From positions 50,425,885 to 50,489,884 of the forward strand of contig CAIIXF020000001.1 in the NCBI GenBank assembly GCA_903813345.2: a DNA stretch of 64,000 nt, written 5' to 3'. The position numbers were made by a program, and so were the translations under genes. This DNA is from Owenia fusiformis. Lineage: Eukaryota; Annelida; Polychaeta; Sabellida; Oweniidae. A model generated the notes under the pieces. It saw only the letters and a list, made by a program, of their open reading frames with translations. It was not told the DNA's origin and did not search any database. Below, one piece after another: positions 45,101 through 54,800 of the stretch (the stretch's first letter is position 1; each line of letters begins with the position of its first letter).

Positions 45101-47394
45101 GGTATAAGATCTTCATTTGGACCACAGCGTTTCGGAAGACTTATGGGAATACATTTATACAACGAAGATTTCGTGCTCAACGTTACAAGTATGGAGAACG
45201 ATTTCTTGTCTAAATCAGAAATTAATTCTACTTTCTATGTACCAGAAATTTCTGCATTTATACTATATGGCTGCCATGTAACGTGCAATGAATTTGAATG
45301 TGCTATATATTCTCTTATAACAGGAGAGAATGGCTGCCATTTAGCGTATTCAACCAAACGTGCAATGAATTTGAATATATTCTCTTATAACAGGAGAGAA
45401 TGGCTGCCATTTAGCGTATTCAACCAAACGTGCAATGAATTTGAATCTATTGTCTTATAACAGGAGAGAATGGCTGCCATTTAGCGCATTCAACCTTTAC
45501 GTGCAATGAATTTGAATATATTCTCTTATAACAGGAGAGAATGGCTGCTCAAACGAATTCAATGGAGGATGCAACTACCTGTGTCTGCCAACTCCTGAAG
45601 GAAGAACATGCGCTTGTCCCGATGGCGTGGCTTGCACTCCAGGTACTGGGAATATTGTCCCGGTTTCAATCTAAAGGGGCATAATCTAAAAATCACAATC
45701 GTAATAATACATTATGTGAACAACCTGTTTCTGGAAAAGAAACATATGATCCGAGAGCCTCATCCCAGTCTATGCCGAGGTCAAGAGGCTAGTTGTTGTT
45801 TTCTTTTAAGAAAAAAGAAGCGAAATCGCGAACTATTAAAAAGGGTAATGTCAGACATAGCTTTATGTAATTTGAAAGTTTTTTCTTAGACTATACAAAA
45901 CATTTTTTACAATTTAGAGAGAGAATGTCCGGCCCCAGAAAACTTGGAAAACGGTGGATTCCGACAATCGGATGGTGTACGACAAGGCAGTATTTTGACC
46001 TATTACTGCAACCCTCCATACGCTCTTGTTGGAAACTCCGAACTGACTTGTGGCCAAGATGGACAATGGGCCGGAGAAATGCCAGAGTGCCAGCGTAAGT
46101 TTCGAATTTACATTTATGGAATGAGTAAATGATAACGGATTTAAGCTCAGGGCTCAATGAATTGTAGATGATTTAAACCACGTATCATGTCATGTATTTT
46201 CTTTGGGTAATTTTCACTTTGGATTCTTCGGGAACTTGATCATTCTATACGTGACCACGATCTTGGGTATAAAAATATCGATTACAATACTCCGGACGTA
46301 CCCTTTGTATTCGTTTGACTTCACTTCTTAAAAGAGAGCTTCGTAGTTTAACTAGACTCTGCACGCAGGGCACTCCGGATGATTTATCATGTAATTTATT
46401 AGAGTCATCTTTTTCTGTTTTTTTAGTTTCCACTGTGACACCTACCCCAGAAATTGGAAACTTCAGCGAAACGTAAGTACATAAGCAATTCAGACGGTGA
46501 CCAACTTCGGGTTGTTCATTGTCGTAGCCAACATCATTGTCTTCAGTCGTGTTTTATCGGATGCTCTTTGCAATCTTAATTTCAAACCAAGCATGACATA
46601 ATGAAGGATATAGGGCTATAAAAACCTAGATACGTGATATTATATGACATTTGAGAAGGCAGGAATTGAAGAAATTAATCAGGAAAAGTTTCTCCTAGAG
46701 CATCTCCAGATAAATATACCGTTTGGTAATACACTATGGGTCTCTTGGGGGATAATATATTTGAGAGATCTAGAACAAAGAATACCTAGGTAGGCCAATC
46801 GTACACGTTGCTTACAATTACAATTACTAGTATAACATTTTGATCATTATATTATGATAATAACATTTTGTGGTTCTTAGATGCACCTGTAAATTCAAAC
46901 TAGAGATTAACGGTACTTCTCTGCCTGGGTCTGAGGTATGGCATCACCGAGAATACGTCTACGAAACAACAACCGTGGAGTGCGACGGATGTCGCCGTCT
47001 TCTAGACGATTGTCCCCGACGTTGCGATGAGGATGCGAGAACATTCTGGGGCGAAGAGGGCATGTACAAACTTGTCCCAGTGAACGCGACTGCTGGACCA
47101 AGAGAGCGTTTCTTAGGACAGTTGATGTGCGAGCGTTATCTCGGTCCCATTGCTCCCCCTGGCAGCAGAGTCGCGATCTTCTACGACCCTGGCAGTTGCG
47201 GTCAGTCGATGTCTACCTATGCCAGTCGTCGCTCTCTTTGCTGTGTTGAGGTTGATATTCCTGAGGTTGGATTTGTCATTGTATGGGATCACGAATGTGA
47301 TGGAGGAATCGGACCTGATTATTTGGCTATGATTGCCGATGTTGATATAACAGTGGCACAAGCTGCTCTTGATAAATACAATGAAACACACTAA
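39125..47394 (+). CDS. Secreted YWTD propeller - EGF - sushi protein with orphan Cys-rich C-terminus, 12 exons, complete
   Basis: Exons: 39125-39179, 42170-42280, 42609-42702, 42942-43096, 43742-43907, 44081-44208, 44583-44739, 45073-45188, 45535-45642, 45918-46094, 46427-46472, 46881-47394. All phases join, giving 1827 bp and 608 residues. Residues 1-18 are a signal peptide (MISRLATVLLALAYVNAN). Residues about 56-327 carry six YWTD-type repeats (ILFADAG, IYWTDVS, LYFTDTG, MYWSDWG, LFWCDAS, IYYTDWF), a full LDL-receptor-type propeller, followed as usual by an EGF-like module (about 328-363) and one sushi module (about 364-422, four Cys and a Trp). A short Thr/Pro linker leads to a C-terminal domain of about 170 residues with 11 Cys that I cannot place. 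No LDL-A repeats, transmembrane helix or GPI signal are visible, so it is probably secreted. YWTD propellers usually bind proteins such as growth factors or matrix components; ligand and role here are unknown. Confidence 0.88.
39544..40372. mobile_element. Probable TA-inserting element with internal 30-bp minisatellite
   Basis: The left end CAGGGTGGGCCATAAA follows TA. The right end in reverse complement reads CAGAGTGGGTCAAAAA, an imperfect mirror. From about 39640 to 40132 the interior is a tandem array of 29-36 bp units (TTCAGTTGTTTCTGAAATGG-AGTAAATAAATT), about 15 copies. The left end matches the ends of the 890-bp foldback at 20097. The element boundary is tentative; the array is certain. 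Confidence 0.6.
39640..40132. repeat. About 30-bp minisatellite, roughly 15 copies
   Basis: Units TTCTGAAATGGAGTAAATAA-ATTTCAGTTG with variants TTCCTGAAATGG and AATTCCTAAAATGG. Copies fall into sub-types that recur in order, indicating repeated block duplication. Confidence 0.9.
42170..42280 (+). CDS. YWTD gene exon 2: N-terminal linker
   Basis: Acceptor TGCTTTCAG, donor GTAATG, phase 1 to 1. Hydrophilic mature N-terminus (VHPKDVTIDTILENHSLMT ...), no domain recognised. Confidence 0.8.
42609..42702 (+). CDS. YWTD gene exon 3: first propeller repeat starts
   Basis: Acceptor CGTTTCAG, donor GTAATC. Encodes YILFADAGIDRVVQMDVESP, matching the strand pattern of a YWTD repeat. Confidence 0.88.
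42942..43096 (+). CDS. YWTD gene exon 4: blade with IYWTD
   Basis: Acceptor TTTTAAAG, donor GTGAGT. Encodes PVALDYDPLEDRIYWTDVSY and an N-glycosylation site (NGT). Confidence 0.93.
43370..43600. repeat. Dispersed repeat shared with the guanylyl cyclase intron
   Basis: About 230 bp in intron 4 of the YWTD gene (CCACATCATTTAAGACTGAA-TGCTCTATC, then CTACAACTATTTTTGAGG, then TTCAGTATGAATGAAAT). It resembles 53620-53832 in the neighbouring gene in the same orientation. No ends or coding capacity recognised. Confidence 0.75.
43742..43907 (+). CDS. YWTD gene exon 5: blade with LYFTD
   Basis: Acceptor TTCTTGCAG, donor GTAAAA. Encodes DGLAVDVLSRLLYFTDTGTD and ends IVVDPIRG. Confidence 0.93.
44081..44208 (+). 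CDS. YWTD gene exon 6: blade with MYWSD
   Basis: Acceptor TTTGTATAG, donor GTAATT. Encodes MMYWSDWGGDAKIEKAKMDG and WPNGIAVDFQ, a textbook YWTD repeat. Confidence 0.94.
44583..44739 (+). CDS. YWTD gene exon 7: blades with LFWCD and IYYTD
   Basis: Acceptor TTTTTTCAG, donor GTAAAT. Encodes EEYLFWCDASLDRFERIRFD and DNDYIYYTDWFYR. Confidence 0.93.
45073..45188 (+). CDS. YWTD gene exon 8: last propeller segment
   Basis: Acceptor TCATTGCAG. Donor taken as GTATGG at 45189, which restores phase 1 into the EGF exon. Encodes GIRSSFGPQRFGRLMGIHLY then NEDFVLNVT. The donor choice is the least certain border of this gene, since the frame stays open beyond it. Confidence 0.78.
45266..45545. repeat. 70-bp tandem array containing duplicated splice acceptors
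   Basis: Three upstream copies repeat the segment TTCTCTTATAACAG|GAGAGAATGG, with acceptor positions 45324, 45394 and 45464, before the true exon 9 acceptor at 45535 (spacing 70, 70, 71). A further partial unit starts near 45266. Each copy carries the acceptor and the first bases of the EGF exon (GAGAATGGCTGC), then diverges to CATTTAGCG. Confidence 0.92.
45535..45642 (+). CDS. YWTD gene exon 9: EGF-like module
   Basis: Acceptor ATAACAG, donor GTACTG. Encodes NGCSNEFNGGCNYLCLPTPE then GRTCACPDGVACTP, with six Cys in EGF-like spacing and the NGGC-YLC pattern seen after LDL-receptor propellers. Confidence 0.92.
45918..46094 (+). CDS. YWTD gene exon 10: sushi (CCP) module
   Basis: Acceptor AATTTAG, donor GTAAGT, phase 1 to 1 as for most sushi exons. 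Encodes CPAPENLENGGF, GSILTYYCNPPYALVGNSEL and TCGQDGQWAGEMPEC, with the four Cys and the Trp of the module. Confidence 0.95.
46427..46472 (+). CDS. YWTD gene exon 11: short linker
   Basis: 46 bp, acceptor TTTTTTAG, donor GTAAGT. Encodes STVTPTPEIGNFSE, with an NFS glycosylation site. Confidence 0.75.
46881..47394 (+). CDS. YWTD gene exon 12: orphan Cys-rich C-terminal domain
   Basis: Acceptor TTCTTAG, stop TAA at 47392-47394. About 171 residues opening TCTCKFKLEINGT, with clusters ECDGCRRLLDDCPRRC, LMC, GSCGQS, LCCVEV and DHEC (11 Cys in all), NGT, NAT and NET glycosylation sites, and a hydrophobic strand-rich segment VGFVIVWDHE. Codon use is more GC-rich than its surroundings, as expected for real coding sequence. 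No family recognised. Confidence 0.88.
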
Positions 47395-47514
47395 ACTGAC
47401 TAAGATTCAATGGACAAAGTGATGAATGATATATGACTTCAAGAACAAAACAATATAACAGTAAATGTTCCTCTAAAATGTATATAAAAATGTATACGTA
47501 ACATGTCTAAGAAA

Positions 47515-47787
47515 TTAAAGTTGGGTATTTCTGTTTGACATTTTTATCAATTATCATTAGCTGTTTCTTCTCCATCATTATAAGACACCCTTGACCATAG
47601 ATTGGAACCACGCCCCGCTGTAAACAATCATATTGCGAGCAAGGCCCCGATGATGCCTGGAGGTTGAATTGCCTTGAAAGTGAATTTTGGATTATCTAAA
47701 GCAATGTACCAAAGGGATAAATAAACAAAGTTAACTATTGATTCAGCTGCGATGTTCTATTAAATGAATTGCTTTTTTCACAATAAA
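47515..47787 (+). terminator. Candidate polyadenylation signals of the YWTD gene
   Basis: ATTAAA at about 47515, 120 bases after the stop, and AATAAA at about 47719 and at 47782-47787. Which is used cannot be told. Confidence 0.4.
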
Positions 47788-47959
47788 GGAACATTCATTC
47801 ATATCTAAATTTCTAGTCTGATTTGCCCTGAACCCACCATTTCCCATTGGTTTGCATGGGAATGACAATTTTCAAAAATTCATCATTCATTAATTTTCGA
47901 CCTATAATAATTGAGAAAAAATGGGAAAATTTACCTTTATCATAAGTATTTTCATCGCT

Positions 47960-48110
47960 GAATTGCCACAATATAGCGTCTACGATATCGTCAATGACAA
48001 CGGAATCTGAATTTTAAATAATTTACCTAATGCCGTTGTCTTTGTAAATTATCCCAAATTCAGATCCCGTTGTCATTGACGATATAGAATACGCTATATT
48101 GTGGCGATTC
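47960..48110. mobile_element. Intergenic hairpin element, about 150 bp
   Basis: Left arm GAATTGCCACAATATAGCGT, CGTCAATGACAACGGAATCTGA; right arm TCAGATCCCGTTGTCATTGACG and ACGCTATATTGTGGCGATTC mirror each other over about 55 bp. The loop also mirrors itself (AATAATTTACC / GTAAATTATC). It lies between the YWTD gene and the guanylyl cyclase, 475 bp upstream of the latter's start codon. Confidence 0.7.
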
Positions 48111-48584
48111 ACGACCCAATTTGATCGAAATTGGGATTTCATATGATACATTATCACAAGAGCTTATACATGCACAGGATTATCGACGATAAAGTCCCAT
48201 GAAACGAGGACCAAGTGATTGAAGAGTTGAAGCGACGGTTATATCCGCCATTTGTGACAACGGCATCTGACTTTACCGTTGTAAGGCTATTCCGGTGTGT
48301 GAATGTATCATACTGATAGGACAAATTAGAAGCGAAGAACTAATTGTTTTTAAGCCAATTGTCTGTTTACTAGAGAGTAGCCTATGGCATCATCCGCCGA
48401 TTGGTCGAAAGGAATTACCGAGTACTAGACCTGTAGACCAAGCGTGTAATCTAGCAGTCCAATAATAGGATATCACATTTCTTCGTTGCTCTCATATCAT
48501 TGCTGCATTTCTCACAACTGGTTGATGACGGTACTTGTCATACCAATATAACATGACTTGAGAATTGATATCAACAAGAACACA

Positions 48585-48805
48585 ATGGCAATCTTTTTTA
48601 AGTACTTAATGAATATTGTGTATCTTATTATGGGATATGTAGGATCTGTGACCACCGAAACGAAGAATAATAGTGTAAGAATGGGCCTGTTGGTTCCACG
48701 ATATGGAGCATTGGATTATGTAGGCTGGGAGACTAACGCTGCAGCTGCAACTATGGCTCTAGATAAAGCCAGAGAGATGCAGTTATTACCAGGTTATAAT
48801 CTCAG
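48585..48805 (+). CDS. Guanylyl cyclase exon 1: signal peptide and first strand
   Basis: ATG at 48585 starts MAIFFKYLMNIVYLIMGYVG, a signal peptide, then VRMGLLVPRYGALDYVGWET and an ATMALDKAREMQLLPGYNLR helix. Donor GTAAAC. An upstream in-frame TTG is not a start in animals. Confidence 0.88.
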
Positions 48806-51800
48806 GTAAACAGATTTTAGTTTTCCAAACTTGTATTCCTTTTATTTGAAAGAGGAAGCTGATAATAAACCATTTAAATATTTAAGTGCAACAAAAGAAC
48901 TACTCGCAGAGTTGCTCAAAATTGCCCCAACATGGTCATATCTTCTTCAACAATGCTTGATTGTTCAACAGCATTTGTAGTGTTTAATATCAATCGCAAT
49001 TTTTATTCATCCATGAACAATTTGGGACTCTTGATTGTCATGAATTGCTGTAATGGTTGATTACAAAGGCAAGCGTCAAGACTAGAACCAGTTCTAAACG
49101 GACTGTTTTTTACGAGTTCCAAGATGTTGCACTTTTACGATCATTTTATATAGATATATCGGCATAATTCACCTTCACTTAATTAATTTTGACTTTATCC
49201 TGGCTATAATTTTAAGAAATAAACCATAGAAGAATGCATGTGATTAATTATAGTTTGATTTAGGCAATCGAAATCGTACATCATATGTAGCCTATAATCA
49301 ACCTCAACTATCGTTATTATTCATGATCAGCTGCCTATTGGAAAGTTATCACGTTGTTGAACGTCTAGAAAAAAGAATTGAAATGATTTGTTACCGAATA
49401 AACCTGCAATTACCTCATGGGAAATTGAGACTAGCAGTCAGCTAGTTTTGTAGACATGTGGTTATTTCTTGATTAGTTTGGTACTAGTTGTTGGTTGTTT
49501 TTAATTAGTTTAGTACTAGTTGTATTTTAGAATGATGAATTTAAAATAACTTCATGTCATTTTCTGTTTAAAGGCTTATAATTATATGTAGGTTTACTCG
49601 ATCTCCAACTATTAAAACAGAATTTTCTTTGTAAACAAAATATGTCCGTTCTCACGATAACAATAACAAGATAAAGGTTGTATACATTACAAAAATATGT
49701 CATACTAATACCTTTAGATTTGTCACAAGTGATATTCCTATAAGAGGCCCGAAAAGCCACAGCTACAGTGCATGTATTCACAAAAGTCACAGTTATATCC
49801 TTGATTCTTGACCAGTTAGGAAAATGAATTTCTTTGAAGCTAGTATTCAGCAATAAACTTTTCAACTTTTTGTTCAAACAATTTATTTAAGTCAAAATGT
49901 CAGCTGTTACGCACAAAGGTTTACATTTGTTTGAAGTAATAATTTACGCCAATGCATGAGGAACATCCTACTTTGTTGAAAAGAATTAAGAAATTGGTTG
50001 AAAAACATTTTGCAATTTGCATACATCTACATGTAACTGCTATGTACCTAGACGAACATTTTGCATACATCTAAATGCTGTGTACCTAGACGAACATTTT
50101 GCATACATCTAAATGCTGTGTACCTAGACGAACATTTTGCATACATCTAAATGCTGTGTACCTAGACGAACATTTTGCATACATCTAAATGCTGTGTACC
50201 TAGACGAACATTTTGCATACATCTAAATGCTATGTACCAAAACAAGAAGAACGACAAAAAACGTGATAACATCGGACATGTATTTGACTTCTTATAATAA
50301 ATAAATCTAAAAACACTTTTATATGTGTACAACATTATGCAAATTAGAAAGAATGATTCAACTAAAACATTTTAAACTGTAGAAGATACAAACTTAATAT
50401 TTTCAGCAACATCTAGGTTATAAAGCAGCAGCATTGAAGATTGGCATTTACAATTAGCTTCGTATGGAATTCTAGCATAAGAGATAATTCTTATAAGATT
50501 ATATGTTCAACATATATGCAAAGTATATAAATATTATCCATATCTTATATAACGGTTTTGATAAAAATCTTTAATTTGAAATATTTCGGGCATCTATCTT
50601 ACTTTTACAATATGTCATCATTTTATAACTGCAATGTCCCAGGGTGATAGACATGAAAGACATGAAAATCCAAAGGATCGTGCATTGGGAATATTGCATG
50701 ATGCTTAACGAATGCATAACACATGTATATGTGTTTTAGATAAACTGTCAAAATTATTCTCAGAGATCTTTTCTTTGTATGAAAATCTCAAACTCCCATT
50801 TTAGTGCTATTCTACTACATAAGTGGGCAACCGTCAGGTGGGCAAAATAAATTCTCAGAATCTGATGATTTTAGCGTTGCTAAATTTTTTAATTTTCTTG
50901 ACGAAATTATATTTACAAAATCTGATCAGCACATTTCAAGATAAACCTCTTGACATGGATGAATGTGAGTGACCCATTCTCAGGTGTAGAGGATTTCAGG
51001 ATTTCCAAGAACTATGTGATACCAATTTTGTCTCACTGTGTTATTAAATTGGTTTCATAACTAATTAATTCGTAGCCACGTAGGACATCAAATCTTTTAG
51101 TCATCCGATTAAACCTTTGATGAGCACTGAGGTTAATGGTCGCAATTGAGAAATTGTGACGATTGTCGTCACAATTTTGCATTTCTTCGCTAATATCTCT
51201 TCAGTATTTTAATTAATCCAAGAGTTCGGATTTTATTTCAAATGGCAATTTAGTTGTCAGAGTCTTTCTGCACATTTTCGGGTAAACCACTTTACGGTTT
51301 CATTTGACATTTTGAAACATTCCTCTGGAAAATGTACCTGTCTGACACTTGTTAGAGGTACACATAGAAAAACACGTTGTTTCTAATTCTTTAAACGTTA
51401 TCCATGTGCATTTTTCTGTCAAAGTTGAACTTTATTTCAACTACATATGTATCATCTATTGCATGACAAATAGTTATGAAATAGATTTATTAATAAATAA
51501 GAAGCAATGTATTAAGACAAAACAACAGTTTTGATCCGATTAGCCAATTGATTAGACAGTACGTTTTAACAACCCCTGATGCCTTGTTAAATAGCTGGTA
51601 TCCATGTAGCAAAATGCCGCGAAATCAAATCCTTGATACTTTATACACCGGTTTTACTGTATATGTAGGGGTAAATAATGTATTATGTGAAAATTAGCAT
51701 TTAAATTATTAGATTCTAATATGATACATGACGTCACAATGCTAGAACAATTGATTTACTGGTCTATATTGGAGTATGTATGACCGCTAAAATTCAATGC

Positions 51801-54800
51801 AAATAGTTGTTTCTTGTTTGTTTATCATATTAGAATCGTAACAAAGACCTCGATTTTATGATTTATGTCAAATATATGATCTCAAATTTTATTCTGGCCA
51901 TTGCCTATGCGATTTCGGTCTTTTAACAATGAACAGAATAAATTACGCCATAAATTATAAAATATTAATTTTGTGTTATTTTCCTGTTATTTTCCATGTG
52001 AAATCTTCCATAAAATTGCGAAGGAGAATGTATGATATTATTGCATTTCCATTATCTATATCTTTCAATATATGAACTGTGTTAGTTTGGCGCAAAGTTT
52101 TTGTACATTAATGTGTTGGTACCCCATTTGAGGTGCCCCTTTGACTTAGGTTTTTAGCACAGTTCAAATTCAATATCATACAAACTTAGATAAAGTATTT
52201 TTTCTTAAATAATTGCTAATCTTTCAATACCTGGAATTTCAGTTTTGGAGAGAACATGATTTGTATTTGTATTAAAAAACATTTTGCATAATCTATGTGC
52301 TATGTACCTAGAAGAGAGATATCTGAAACATTTCACATACATCAAAAGGAAACCATCAGTGTGACTCCAATAGTTTGAACTTTATTTTCTAATAATTTAG
52401 GCATTTCTCTGCATAATAAATCTTCAATAACTTAGATAATAATATTAAATCAGCAAGCTCAATTTTGTTGGATCGTAAGAGAGCATTGGTATGTGTTTTA
52501 GATGATTCCTTTTACACTCTCTAGATAGCCATGGGCGAAAAGAAGGGGTAGCAGATTCAAATAAACTTAATTAATTTTGTCAGTGTCAGTTGAAAACCGT
52601 TCCCCTCGTGCCTCGTGTCATGAAGGGACTTAATGCCTTTGAAAAGTGTAAATGTACGCAATAGTTGCAAGTGGAACCTAGATCCTTTAAATAAAAGTGC
52701 TTTAAGCAGCAACGTTTCTCATTTCCTCTTTGTTGATTACTCGAGAAAAGATCACCGTTGAAGGTCATTTCCGAGTTCAACGTGAACTAACGTTGACATT
52801 CCATCATTCTGATACTCAACACACCCTTGAAACGTGACACTGTTGTCTGATTTTCAACTAGATCAGAAAAGAACTATAAAAAGCCCAGATTTCACACAAT
52901 GACATTACATAACCTTTTAGCCGATTTCTGTTGTATAATTATCGTAATTTTCAAATATATTAAACACTATTTTGCAGCAACACATATTTAGTGGGCTGGA
53001 TGGATAAACAAAATACAAAATATCGAATTGTAAGTTCTGTACGTGAGATCAGCGTAGATCACGTGTCAGTACAAGGACAATCAAGACGCAATAGTCATAA
53101 TTAAGAAACACTTTCGATTTTCAAATATCAGAATTGAGTATTTTGTACGTGACATATGCATTAATCCTATATATGTCAGTCACAAGGACAGTAATAGCCA
53201 TAATCAAAAAACACTTTCGATTTTTACTTTGCACGTTGATGAAATCGCGGATGTCCGCAGGCATAAATGTTTGATTTATGAAGGATATCATTGAAATTCC
53301 ATCGTTTCATTAAGTCATATTACCTCAAGGCATTATACCTCATTTTGGATGAGTGATCACTCTTTACATAAGTGCTTGTTATTACAGATTTCAGTATTAC
53401 AAAGAAGCTGATCTGAGCAAGGGCACATAAACATCTTATAATAACCTGATTTTCGATAATATATTCCCCGAAAATAATTTTTATACGTTACAAGATATAT
53501 ACAATATTGTATTATTACAGAATACAGAAAACTATTTCATTAATTTCGAAGTTTCAAGCTTTACCAAATATGATGCTGAAGGATGTAGGAATTGTTTAAT
53601 AAATTGTCAATTGTGGAATTTGTCTACCCCACATCATTTGAGACTGAATGCTATATCATGTATATCTTCAATGAGTACTCTACAACTATTTTTAAAGTTA
53701 TGAGTATCGACTTTTTTCAATTTTTTCAGTATGAATAAAATTTCCTTTGCTATTCTGGTTCTGGATTTTGATCTTGTTGCTCGATTGGAGGGGGAAGACA
53801 TTAGATATTATTTCTGTTCACATTTTAGCATTCATTTAAATTTCAAGCTTTACAAACAATGACATCCAAAAGTTAATATCACATTGTTCAAAATATGATG
53901 AATTTTATACGCGTGGCATCATTCTGTACATGTATTCTGTTTACAGTGTAACATGGAGAAATGGAGCCTGCAATGCTGGTAGGGCACTTGGAATGGCTGT
54001 TGACATGATCACAAATGACAACATAAATACCATAATAGGACCAGCTTGCTCAGCAGGTAATATTAAGATACAGACACCATATTTAAAAATGACTATCCAG
54101 GGAAATCAGTTAGGTACTATAGTAATCAGGTGATTATTTTCCTATGATAATTTGTCATAACCTTCAGCAAAGTGCTCGATGTAAAGCAGCTGATGTATGT
54201 TTCATAATATTAGTTCCAGCAGCTTCTGTAAACTATAATGTTGGTTTAGACGGCCTAGTTTGGGATACAGTTGAAATACAGTCTTCTCTCCATAACATTT
54301 AAAGCCCCAATTCCATTTAACTCCCCATTGAACAGATGTGGCATCCAGCATTTCATGGAATACATTACTTTTTTAAATTGAATATTCTTTGAAATACGCC
54401 TAATATTACACCAGAACTACGTTTCATCTTCTTGGTCCCTGCAAATTGGTACAATGAGAAGTAAACATATATATTTCTGACAGCAATTAAAAATGGCAAC
54501 AAACACTTCTTGTTTTCCTGCCTCCATACCAGTGAGTTATAGTTGAAGTTGTTACATTCTAATTGTCTCCACTTTTCGATGTGCCCGGCGATTCTAAAGA
54601 CATGATGTATATATGATCTGACAATGCTACAGGATAACAGTGAGGATATCATTGCAGCATCAGCACTGGTGATCCACTCCATGGGACTACGCCGGTTACC
54701 GAAACGGTAACAAAATGTCGGAATGTACAATGTACTATGTTTGCGATTAGGTCAGAAGACAACCGAATCGTCGATTAAGTTACTCACTTAAGTTACGTAA

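Larger units (their letters stand above)
48806..53946. other. Guanylyl cyclase intron 1 (5.1 kb)
   Basis: AT-rich. Contains a 38-bp tandem array (50015-50235, listed), a decayed unit of it near 52278-52313, an imperfect 85-bp direct duplication (about 53038-53125 and 53149-53230, sharing AACACTTTCGATTTT), and the dispersed repeat at 53620-53832. No exon seen. Confidence 0.6.

Noticed and set aside
45266-45460. Continuous open frame through the 70-bp repeats after exon 8
   Set aside because: It is read-through of the repeat (GENGCHLAYST...) rather than a normal exon; the EGF exon acceptor at 45535 explains the gene. Kept only as a possible mis-splicing product.
46907-47391. Two minus-strand open frames (46907-47101, 47113-47391)
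   Set aside because: Antisense shadows of the GC-richer terminal exon of the YWTD gene.
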